DNA of 55,180 bases, from the NCBI GenBank assembly GCA_012513915.1, contig JAAZBG010000111.1:1-55180 (forward strand). Direction: 5' to 3'. The position numbers and the translations under genes were made by a program. Positions 9,109-16,963 of the stretch are shown here, one piece after another (positions within the stretch are counted from its first letter, which is position 1; the number at the start of each line of letters is the position of its first letter). This stretch comes from Fibrobacter sp. GTDB taxonomy: Bacteria; Fibrobacterota; Chitinivibrionia; Chitinivibrionales; Chitinispirillaceae. The notes under the pieces are model-generated. The model made no database searches and was not told the DNA's origin. It worked only from the letters and a program-made list of their open reading frames with translations.

Positions 9109-10308
9109 ATGACAAGAAAAACAATTGATACATCCTGGTATTGTGACCCTCTGTTTGATTTAAAACTCGGCGGTTATCCAACTGATAAAGTTCATAGGTC
9201 TGCTCTTGAAATGGGAGTTTTATTTTATTTACTGTGCAACGAATCAGATCAGTTAATTATTGATTTTACAATGCCGCAGAGTTTTATTGACTATATGCGC
9301 AGCAAAGGGATACCGCCGCCAGCATCAATAATTAACAGAAGCCAAAAAAACCCTCTTCAATCTGTAACTGGAACTGCCTGGGGATGGACCACGGCAACAG
9401 AAGACGTGTTTTCTCGTTGTAATGCGATCTGTAACAAACCTGATACAGCTATTATCAGCAGGATTAATAACCGTAAATTCTGCCATGAGCTTGGTTTACA
9501 CTATGGATTAGGCGTTGAGGGCTCATGTTTTTGCAGTACTATTGATGATTTTAACAGATTCAGACAATCATCGGATTTGACATATCCACTGGTTATCAAA
9601 CCGGCATTTGGAGGTTCAGGATTCGGTTTCAAACGACTTGTATCGGAAGCCGATTTTTCCGATAGTTACGAACTTGTCAAAGAGTACTGTAGACATGGTG
9701 GATTTGTTATTGAACGATGGTGTAACCGGATTTGTGATTTGTCAACAAATTGCTTAATTCATCAGGATGGCACTGTTGAATATGTGCGTTATCAACGGTT
9801 GTTCTCCAATAGTTTCGGAGCATTTTTTGGTATTTATTGTGGTCCTGCTGATCCAGTTCTTGACAAATGGAAAAGCGGGTTACAACATGCATCGTCCATT
9901 GTTATCAGCGAAATGATAAAAGCCGGTTATTACGGTCCGGCCGGTTTTGATAGTTTTGTGTATGATACCGGATATGGATATCAGCGACTGGCTCCAATAA
10001 TCGAAATAAACGGACGATATGTTATGAGTCATATTGCGCGTTCGGTAAGGAGCCGGATCGCACCGGAGAAACACTGTCTAATGAGGATGATTTCAAAAAA
10101 ACGATGTAAACTTCCGGATTCTTATGATGTTATTGCTGAAAAACTCGGTGAAACTATGAACAAACTGTGTATATTGACACCACTAAGGGTTTATCACAAT
10201 ACACAATGGCTTCAACCATCCCGAATGGCACTTTTTTTGTATGATGATAGTGAGGATGGACTTTTTGATCTTGATAAAAAAGTAGTGTCTTTGTTAACAA
10301 ACGAGTAA
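9109..10308 (+). CDS. ATP-grasp family protein, substrate unknown
   Basis: The 399-residue soluble protein shows the ATP-grasp fold. A lysine lies in Y-P-L-V-I-K-P (K164) followed by a glycine-rich loop G-G-S-G-F-G-F, F-V-I-E-R-W lies near 199-204, and the Mg-binding end is P-I-I-E-I-N-G-R (E299, N301). ATP-grasp enzymes make amide or thioester bonds through acyl phosphates; the substrate cannot be read from the sequence. It follows rodA by 70 bases on the same strand and may be read through from the mre operon. There is no signal peptide. Two cysteine-rich stretches (around 104-108 and 139-142) are unusual. Confidence 0.65.
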   Translation: MTRKTIDTSWYCDPLFDLKLGGYPTDKVHRSALEMGVLFYLLCNESDQLIIDFTMPQSFIDYMRSKGIPPPASIINRSQKNPLQSVTGTAWGWTTATEDVFSRCNAICNKPDTAIISRINNRKFCHELGLHYGLGVEGSCFCSTIDDFNRFRQSSDLTYPLVIKPAFGGSGFGFKRLVSEADFSDSYELVKEYCRHGGFVIERWCNRICDLSTNCLIHQDGTVEYVRYQRLFSNSFGAFFGIYCGPADPVLDKWKSGLQHASSIVISEMIKAGYYGPAGFDSFVYDTGYGYQRLAPIIEINGRYVMSHIARSVRSRIAPEKHCLMRMISKKRCKLPDSYDVIAEKLGETMNKLCILTPLRVYHNTQWLQPSRMALFLYDDSEDGLFDLDKKVVSLLTNE

Positions 10309-10442
10309 TGTTAATTTCCTCAGTAAAAACAAATTGCGTTTGAGACTCGCCCCTTAAATCCCCCGCAGGTAATGTTGTTACTTAAGCTTGATATGTTACA
10401 GCTGTGCCAATTGCGCGCCCCCACCCTGGCTCAAAGCAGCCA

Positions 10443-10513
10443 GACCTCCCCCGCAGGAGGGAGGTGTAATTATTTAAAATCAAAATATTACCTCCCTCCT
10501 GCGGGGGGAGGTC
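10443..10513. repeat. GC-rich long inverted repeat (MITE/REP-like element or hairpin)
   Basis: Two arms of 27-28 bases (10443-10470 and 10487-10513) are complementary except for one extra C and a two-base bulge, with a 16-base AT-rich loop. The arms are far more GC-rich than the neighbourhood. A further fragment, cccccgcagg, lies at about 10359-10368, as if a related unit flanks it. The element sits between the convergent ATP-grasp and CotH genes, where it could also stop transcription. An open frame at 10372-10563 merely translates the repeat. Confidence 0.7.
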
Positions 10514-10575
10514 GCGTTGCCTTGAACGCGGGAAGGGACGTGTTTCTAATGTACAAGAGCTGAAACAGTTTTCTT

Positions 10576-13326
10576 TTACTGAAAAACTGCTGTTAATGAG
10601 ATATCACTTTCAGATAAAAGTTTTCTTGGATTTTCAAGATTTCCATCAGACCACGACTTAAAAATCCGCCCATTTGCCGGGATTGCAGTTAACCGGACAG
10701 GAATTGTGGTGAAATAGGTACCTGTATAGTTGGATGGTATTGACATATCATTAATGGTCACAGTTCCATTTGTCGATTGTATTGACAAGCTATAAGTACC
10801 TGGTGCCTTAAAGTAATCTTTAATATGTGCAAGCACATACTGGCCACGTTGCGAACCGAATGATTTTAATTGGTCAATTCCTTTCGTGGAACCACCATAC
10901 TCAGCAAGATTCCATCGCACTGAATCTTTTGGAATTTCCGCCAGGATCTCATTATACATTGTGTCAATTTTGTTAAGAATATTCTGAGATGAGAAATTTG
11001 TTGCCAGCAGTGTTGCATACCGGTTTGCAAAATCCTCCCTGAATGTCTGATTACGCATTAATGAACTCAAAAGATATACCCACGCACCGCCATTAGGATA
11101 GTCGGTAGATTCGTGATTTGGGTCTGCAAAAACATATTCAAACATATTATTGGAAACGGTATTGCGGGATGGGTCGGGAGCCCAGCCTCCAAAGCCGTAA
11201 TCGGTATCATACACAATCCATCGCCATTTGCCGTTGTCTTTGGAGCGCCACCAACGCATGTTGTTCGCGGGCCAGTCCATGTTATTGATAAACATTTCAA
11301 ATGCCATATAATCAATATAATTATTGACATCCACAAGTTCTTTTACTTTCGAGTATGCACTATCAGGGAACGTATTGTTTACATAATTGTTAAGTAAACT
11401 CTTTACAGAATTCCAGTGTAATGGTGTTCCCTGGAGAATTGCACCAACATCAAAGAAATCTATCTGGTTTTCTTCGAGCCCGTGGTGACTGAGTACAATA
11501 TTTTCATTAGCTGCTTCCATAAGTTGATGCAATCCAAAATACTGCCCATTTATATATACTACAACAGGCCGGTATTTCTGAAAGTCAACTCCTTTTCCAT
11601 CAATCAGGCTCTGCATTAAAGGATCGTTGAAATAACCATAACCAAAATTACCTCCATTATTTCTAAGAACAAATTTCTTAAATCTGGTAGTTGCGGGATA
11701 TTTTGGAAATAATGGGTACTTTAATTCTGATGCACCATATTTTTCATTAAACTTTATCCCGAGTGATTTTTTACGTTCTGCCCGACTCCAGTTTCCCATG
11801 ATAGTTGTACCTACATTTTCTGTAAACTTCAGTGTTTTGTCATTTTCAAAAAACTGAACCGTAGCCGGGACTTCTATATCTTTCCAGAAATTTCCCATAA
11901 AGTAAGGATACTCCGGTGACATATCTTTTCCACCCATATACATACCGGTATCGGGATCAAAATATGCTCCCGGTTCTGCAACAATTGAAATCACAGGTAA
12001 TTGGGTTTCAACATTTATAAAGAATGTCTCTGTCTTGACTTCTGAAACAAGTGATTCTGAAGAAATACCGGCATATCTGAGTACTGTTGTACTGTCAATT
12101 GTAATTGGTTCAGTATATTTTGTTTTATTGATATCAGGGACTGAACCATCAAGGGTGTAATAAATTGTACTATTGCCAGCAGGTTTCAGTTCAACAGTAA
12201 CAGGTGTAGTATAAAAACCGCCATGGGTGACACATTGCGGTATCCCGGAAATTGACGAATACACTGTTGAATCGTTTACGTTCCCTGGTGTTGCCTTTGC
12301 AAGAATTTTCCAATCGGATCTGAATTTTCCCATAGAAATATTTACCGGCAATGCAGCTACTTGTACTGTATCAAGTGTCAGTGTGTCGGTATTTGTGAGA
12401 ACAAGAAGACGATCGTTTTCTGAAAGTTTAAAATTTGTATGACACGAATGACCGGAATGGATAAAACGTGCCAATGTCATGTTAAAGATTATTGGTTTAA
12501 AAACATAAGTAGGGGCGTCTATGGAAAAACCTGTAAAGTTTTTTAAATTGACGCCATTGACACCATTGACTAATGAAATTAAGTACTTGTCGTTTTCAAT
12601 GCCTGTACCTTTAATGGTGACACTTGGTGTCAGCCATGTTTCAATATCTGGACCTTGCAGGAATTTTAATACTACGTCTCTGTCTTTTTCAAATGTTGCG
12701 GTAAGTTCAAGTGTATTGTACATGGAAAAATCAGTTCCAAGAGATGGAAATGATCTTCCCCCTGCCAGGGTAATATTAGCTGAACTCCAATCCAATCCCG
12801 GACGACCATCTACTAAATTAATAACAGCCGAGATAACCTTCCTTCCATTAACAGTTGCAACAATGTCCGGGTATTCATTGGGCCTGATTGAACTTTTCCC
12901 GCCAACAATGGAATCAGACCATCCGTTTGCTGCAAGGAATATTAATGTATCAGGTGGAGGAACAGTGTCGATCGTAGTAATATCTTTACCTGATGCGAAT
13001 ACAATCATGTATTGATGCGGCTGTATGGAAACATTACCAAATTTCCATTTAAACGGATCGTTTGGATCATCTGTCAATCCAAACCCCTTCAGGTTTACAA
13101 CAGTATCACTTTTGTTGTATAATTCAATCCAGTCAGGATCCTCATCGGATTCGTCACGGAGGTTACCGGCGTTGTTGGGACAAATTTCGTTGATTACCAC
13201 AGGGCATGAAGAAGCGAATTTGAACAGAGGTGAATCCCCTCCTGTGTTTGTGATATCCGGCCCTTTATTTGTTGTACAATAAATAAGTGAAAACACACAA
13301 AGCACGATAACGTTGCGCAATTTCAT
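10576..13326 (-). CDS. CotH kinase family surface lipoprotein with lamin-tail and InlB-type domains
   Basis: A 916-residue exported protein. The N-terminus has a signal peptide ending in a cysteine at residue 17 (L-I-Y-C, a non-ideal lipobox). A lamin-tail domain follows (about 40-112: V-V-I-N-E-I-C, D-P-D-W-I-E-L-Y-N), then a chitobiase-like C-terminal Ig module (about 365-430: I-Y-Y-T-L-D-G-S-V-P). The CotH kinase-like domain spans about 440-800, with V-L-R-N-N-G-G-N and Y-D-T-D-Y-G-F-G-G; CotH-type proteins can phosphorylate surface proteins. A terminal repeat (about 845-916) ends in F-K-S-W-S-D-G and S-L-T-A-V-F. The target is unknown. Confidence 0.82.
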   Translation of the reverse strand: MKLRNVIVLCVFSLIYCTTNKGPDITNTGGDSPLFKFASSCPVVINEICPNNAGNLRDESDEDPDWIELYNKSDTVVNLKGFGLTDDPNDPFKWKFGNVSIQPHQYMIVFASGKDITTIDTVPPPDTLIFLAANGWSDSIVGGKSSIRPNEYPDIVATVNGRKVISAVINLVDGRPGLDWSSANITLAGGRSFPSLGTDFSMYNTLELTATFEKDRDVVLKFLQGPDIETWLTPSVTIKGTGIENDKYLISLVNGVNGVNLKNFTGFSIDAPTYVFKPIIFNMTLARFIHSGHSCHTNFKLSENDRLLVLTNTDTLTLDTVQVAALPVNISMGKFRSDWKILAKATPGNVNDSTVYSSISGIPQCVTHGGFYTTPVTVELKPAGNSTIYYTLDGSVPDINKTKYTEPITIDSTTVLRYAGISSESLVSEVKTETFFINVETQLPVISIVAEPGAYFDPDTGMYMGGKDMSPEYPYFMGNFWKDIEVPATVQFFENDKTLKFTENVGTTIMGNWSRAERKKSLGIKFNEKYGASELKYPLFPKYPATTRFKKFVLRNNGGNFGYGYFNDPLMQSLIDGKGVDFQKYRPVVVYINGQYFGLHQLMEAANENIVLSHHGLEENQIDFFDVGAILQGTPLHWNSVKSLLNNYVNNTFPDSAYSKVKELVDVNNYIDYMAFEMFINNMDWPANNMRWWRSKDNGKWRWIVYDTDYGFGGWAPDPSRNTVSNNMFEYVFADPNHESTDYPNGGAWVYLLSSLMRNQTFREDFANRYATLLATNFSSQNILNKIDTMYNEILAEIPKDSVRWNLAEYGGSTKGIDQLKSFGSQRGQYVLAHIKDYFKAPGTYSLSIQSTNGTVTINDMSIPSNYTGTYFTTIPVRLTAIPANGRIFKSWSDGNLENPRKLLSESDISLTAVFQ

Positions 13327-13567
13327 AAAGCTTCCTTATCCCGATGCTCTCTCCTGCACCGAATAGAGGGTAAATAAATTATCAGAAATTAAATTGTAAT
13401 CTCCAGAGTAGTTATTTGATAAAAAAATAATTATCGTTTTGTGATGGTACATTATCGAATTCTGCCGGTTTTTTATCTGTTTTGAAAAAAACGACTATTT
13501 TTGAAATCCGGCTAGTAATTGACTTTTTTAATCAAGCTGAACTGTTTAGAATAAACATAAAAATTAA

Positions 13568-13606
13568 CCTGTGTTGGCAAAAATCTCGATGTGTTGCCAA
13601 CACAGG
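13568..13606. repeat. Perfect 13-bp inverted repeat
   Basis: Arms 13568-13580 and 13594-13606 are exactly complementary, separated by 13 bases. On the minus strand the hairpin is followed by a T-rich run, so it may be a second terminator for the gene upstream on that strand. Its length and perfection would also fit an operator upstream of the CotH gene. Confidence 0.55.
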
Positions 13607-13678
13607 AAATGAGAAGGGCAATAGCAATTACTAAACCTTAAGAATGAGATACTGGTTCTGGTAATATGAAGCACACGC

Positions 13679-13720
13679 ATAAAAAAAAATCCTAATGGGC
13701 ATTCCATCAGGATTTTTTTT
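13679..13720. terminator. Bidirectional intrinsic terminator
   Basis: An 11-bp stem with one mismatch (13688-13698 with 13704-13714, five-base loop) is flanked by an A-run on the left and a T-run on the right. It can therefore stop transcription in both directions. It lies 46 bases beyond the end of the minus-strand lamin-tail gene. Confidence 0.8.
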
Positions 13721-13766
13721 GATTTAAAAGATGTACACTTTGGTAGACAAAGTGAAGTTTAAAATT

Positions 13767-15299
13767 TTACAATTTTCCCGGAGTACCACCCAATAAATCT
13801 GATGCCCGCCAGTTTGATGGTTCATTTCCCCATTTAGTAAGGTCTTTCCGTGTCAGGGAATAACCATCACCATCGGCTTTTCTCGGCCATGGATTACGGT
13901 CGTTATATAATACGGCGTCAACGGTAATATAAGGAGTCTGGTCGATACCATTTAAATCCTGATACGTTTTTCCGGGTTTTTCCAAAGCGATCATCTCACT
14001 ATCGTTTGACAATTTGCCATCATACTGGAATACTAATACAGTTGAACTAATGTCATATTTTGTTTTAAATTCGCTGACTGAGTGTGATATATCAATAAGT
14101 AAACATACCGCATTAGGTGGGAGCGTTGTTTTTGAAGGAAATTCAAAAGCAACACCTTTTACTTTCCAGGAAGAGTCGGCTGAAAATAAAGGAATACTGT
14201 CATCTGAAACATTAACGATTTCGATAAATTCTGCATCACGATCTTCAGGATGATACATAATTTCACTAATTACAACACTCCCCATCCGTGCATCACTGTT
14301 AGCAGAACCAATGGTCGGAGTTATGAGGTTGCAGGTAAAAAAGAGCCCATCACTATTTTTAATCAAACCACATGTTGCACCATCATCGTTATCCTCGTAA
14401 TTAATTCCATGTGTATAACCTGTAAAATCTCCGTTTGCGTTAGCACTGTATAGATATATAAAACCGCCTCCGGTGGAAACTGCAACAGAATCCCCGAAAT
14501 GCTCATGTGTCAATACTAAATAACCATTTGGTTCTATCACTGAACCGGCAGGGATTTTGAATTTTTTTGCTTTTTTTCTGTCATCTGTTATGAAAAAATT
14601 ACTTACATCCACCGATTCGGTTAATGATGGATTGAAAAGCTCAATCTGATCTTTCCTGTCAGTTAATGTTGAAACCATGACTTCGTTAACATATACTGGT
14701 GAAAATTGTTTTGCCTGATCTTTAGCCCCTGGTGACCCACCTTTACTGGCTGATGCAATCCAGTCATTATAATCATTCTGATCGCCGACATCAGACTCGT
14801 TTACTGTTACAAGCGAATGACCGAGTCCGTCTGCGAGAACCGGCCAAAAACCGGATGTTTCATATGCTACAGAGAAAATTTCATTTGAATCCGGCCCGGT
14901 AAGCTCGAAGCCATCACCACTGTTGTTAAGTCTTCCTTTATATACTCCAGCGATAGCAACACCAGGGTATTTTGTTTCAAATAGATTTTTTGAGTTGGTT
15001 AAAACCAGGTACTGCCCTTTTTCAATCACGGCATCATCAGCAAATTTAAAATCAATACCCTCTGAGAAATATGTTCCCTTAAGCGATACCTGCGATGATG
15101 AGACGTTTTTAATTTCAATGAATTCAAGTGAATCTTCATCTGAATTGTATAAAATTTCAGTAACAACAAGCGTTTTAGTGCCATTATTGTTATTATTACC
15201 ACTGTCATCAGGTTGGAGTGGATTATCGGCCGGATCCGAGCAGGAACCCATAAACAGTACTACAGAAAATGCCAGTAACTTACCTATGTTGATGCGCAT
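13767..15299 (-). CDS. Lipoprotein with three lamin-tail domains
   Basis: The 510-residue protein starts with a clear lipoprotein signal (F-M-G-S-C, cysteine at residue 20), followed by a linker rich in Asn and Asp. Three lamin-tail-like repeats can be seen, at roughly residues 45-135, 200-300 and 335-445. Each opens with V-x-E-I/V-M/L-Y or V-Y-V-N-E-V and continues with F-I-E-I-x-N-V-S and a P-x-x-x-L-V-L-T strand. Lamin-tail modules in bacteria are extracellular beta sandwiches often found with nucleases or CotH domains. The start has a strong GGAGG box. It probably pairs in function with the downstream CotH/lamin-tail lipoprotein. No catalytic domain is visible. Confidence 0.78.
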   Translation of the reverse strand: MRINIGKLLAFSVVLFMGSCSDPADNPLQPDDSGNNNNNGTKTLVVTEILYNSDEDSLEFIEIKNVSSSQVSLKGTYFSEGIDFKFADDAVIEKGQYLVLTNSKNLFETKYPGVAIAGVYKGRLNNSGDGFELTGPDSNEIFSVAYETSGFWPVLADGLGHSLVTVNESDVGDQNDYNDWIASASKGGSPGAKDQAKQFSPVYVNEVMVSTLTDRKDQIELFNPSLTESVDVSNFFITDDRKKAKKFKIPAGSVIEPNGYLVLTHEHFGDSVAVSTGGGFIYLYSANANGDFTGYTHGINYEDNDDGATCGLIKNSDGLFFTCNLITPTIGSANSDARMGSVVISEIMYHPEDRDAEFIEIVNVSDDSIPLFSADSSWKVKGVAFEFPSKTTLPPNAVCLLIDISHSVSEFKTKYDISSTVLVFQYDGKLSNDSEMIALEKPGKTYQDLNGIDQTPYITVDAVLYNDRNPWPRKADGDGYSLTRKDLTKWGNEPSNWRASDLLGGTPGKL

Positions 15300-15549
15300 A
15301 TCGCCTCCGTTTCACCATATTTAGAGAATTTAAACAATAATTTTCAATTTATTACCAATCTAACCAAAAATAGTTTATTATGCCAAATAATTAAGAATTA
15401 TGGTGCGTTTTAAACGATTTACCATTCTCAATAGTGAATGGATTACTGTATAATGGATAGATAACAATACTCTGGCTAATAAATTGTAAATATGCTATAC
15501 TTTAATAGAAACTTTTTTATCAATTAATAGTAAAACAGGAAGCGGATGT

Positions 15550-15984
15550 ATGCTTGATCAGACAGAACTGGATACGCTTTTAGGAGAGCTTTCTGAAAAA
15601 AAGAATAAAATAGAAAAATTATTCACGGCTGAATTACTTGAGCCTGATATTCTGCTTGTAACCGTAAGCGGAAGGATCCTTGGACAATGTGAGAGCCTCG
15701 AAATCATTCGAAAAATCTCTGATACATCAGCGGGCAAAAAATTATATATGATCATGAACCTGTCGCAATGCAACTATTTGTCATCACTGGTTCTTGGTGC
15801 ACTTGCCAGAATTGCGGAAAATTCAATTAAATCAAATAAAAAGATCTGTGCCTTTGGTGCCAACGATACAATTATCGATTTGCTTAATCTTACAATGTTT
15901 AATGAATTTATAGAGTTACGTCAATCACTTGTTGATGCGGTTGCGTATGTACACCGAATGATGAATTCAGATAAAAATTTATAA
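15550..15984 (+). CDS. STAS-domain protein (anti-sigma factor antagonist-like)
   Basis: The 144-residue protein matches the SpoIIAA/STAS fold. Residues 30-60 give L-L-V-T-V-S-G-R-I-L as the first strands, and residues 68-85 give M-N-L-S-Q-C-N-Y-L-S-S-L-V-L-G-A-L, where S78/S79 occupy the usual phosphorylation position. A-F-G-A-N and L-N-L-T-M-F-N complete the fold. STAS proteins switch partners (anti-sigma kinases or stressosome parts) by phosphorylation. About 25 charged residues precede the domain. An aggaag site lies upstream of the ATG. No partner kinase is adjacent. Confidence 0.72.
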   Translation: MLDQTELDTLLGELSEKKNKIEKLFTAELLEPDILLVTVSGRILGQCESLEIIRKISDTSAGKKLYMIMNLSQCNYLSSLVLGALARIAENSIKSNKKICAFGANDTIIDLLNLTMFNEFIELRQSLVDAVAYVHRMMNSDKNL

Positions 15985-16001
15985 AATTGATTTTGATCTT
16001 G

Positions 16002-16604
16002 TTACGGTGCTACTTCGCCCTGAATCCATTGAATCACGGTTACTGTAGGAATATCGCCGGAACTGTAATCATAGAAAGATTCAACCCCGTTTTTCTTGCC
16101 ATTAAGATACTGGGATTCATAGATTTTTCTTCCATTCTCATCATAACCGGTTTCGGTTCCGGTTTTCACACCTGCAGAGTAGTACTCCTCTTTGATTTTA
16201 TTCCCTGCTGTGTCGTAGGTTATTTCGGGTCCTTCCTGTAAATCGTTGAAGTACATGACTTCCCTTTTCAGTCGGCCGCGTGTATCCCAATGAATCTCTT
16301 TTCCCTGTTTAAGTCCCTTATCGTATTTGGTTTCTCTAAGTTTGATTCCAAAAGCATCCCAGAAGAGTTCGGTACCCTGTTTCAATCCTGTCACATAGTT
16401 CACTTCGGTTTTTTTAGTTCCATTAGGATACCATGCCGTGTAAAGTCCCTCATAGATTTTAAGTTTTTCCTTACCCTTTATAATTACGGAATATCTGACC
16501 TGACCATCACTTGTAGATTCCTCAAGCAGAACAGGCTTTGTCGAGGCACACCCAAACATAAACGTCAGCAGTGCAAGCAGGATACTAAGCTTTATAAACT
16601 GCAT
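16002..16604 (-). CDS. YwqK-like repeat lipoprotein
   Basis: From ATG 16604 the protein has 200 residues; GTG 16613 is an alternative. A lipoprotein signal ends F-M-F-G-C. The rest is a run of MORN-like repeats of about 22 residues with the pattern Y-x-x-G-x-K-x-x-E-x-x-Y plus G-L-K-Q-G-T/K-E, as in the YwqK family. In that family such repeats are beta-hairpin modules of mostly unknown role, sometimes annotated as antitoxins. The lipid anchor makes an envelope role more likely than a cytoplasmic antitoxin here. Its end lies 18 bases from the convergent STAS gene. Confidence 0.7.
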   Translation of the reverse strand: MQFIKLSILLALLTFMFGCASTKPVLLEESTSDGQVRYSVIIKGKEKLKIYEGLYTAWYPNGTKKTEVNYVTGLKQGTELFWDAFGIKLRETKYDKGLKQGKEIHWDTRGRLKREVMYFNDLQEGPEITYDTAGNKIKEEYYSAGVKTGTETGYDENGRKIYESQYLNGKKNGVESFYDYSSGDIPTVTVIQWIQGEVAP

Positions 16605-16613
16605 CAATGTCAC

Positions 16614-16963
16614 CTGAACTTTCTCACAAGAAAACTGTGGCTCTAAAAGTTTGTAACAGGAACAACACCGGATGATTGTTAATGGAACGCCTCATCGTGC
16701 ATCCTGAATCTCATTCAGATTTGCTGCATCACCATATATTATAATATTATTTACACAGAAAATCTCCACAAACATCAAATTTGTCCTTAATATGGAAACT
16801 TTTGTTTATCAATAGAATGGCACGCGTAACATTTTATGATAGGTCAATTAAAACAGGTGTTGAATCAAGGTGCTGTTACTACCCTGAAATCTCATTCAGG
16901 ATAGAGTATCAGCCATAAGGGCGATACAGGTATCGAACTTATGGCTATACTATAATCAGACCA
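16614..16963. other. 350-base gap with several short hairpins
   Basis: No gene is seen between valS and the YwqK-like gene. Two similar small hairpins share the core tctcattcag (16703-16718 and 16883-16900). A longer interrupted hairpin has perfect 9-bp outer arms (16911-16919, 16938-16946) and an inner cgata/tatcg pair. It lies just past the valS stop and may serve as its terminator, although no T-run follows. Confidence 0.45.

Larger units (their letters stand above)
13327..13766. other. 440-base gap between two minus-strand lipoprotein genes
   Basis: No gene is seen. The stretch holds a perfect 13-bp inverted repeat (13568-13606) and a bidirectional terminator (13681-13720), described separately. 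The 240 AT-rich bases next to the CotH start probably contain its promoter, but I see no convincing -35/-10 pair. Confidence 0.5.

Noticed and set aside
10372-10563. 63-codon plus-strand frame
   Set aside because: It is a translation of the GC-rich inverted repeat and its flanks.
12521-13015. 164-codon plus-strand frame inside the CotH gene
   Set aside because: It lies wholly opposite a gene with clear domains and shows no family pattern or ribosome-binding site.
16002-16604. YwqK-like gene as antitoxin of a toxin-antitoxin pair
   Set aside because: It carries a lipoprotein signal and no toxin gene is adjacent, so the common database label is not supported here.
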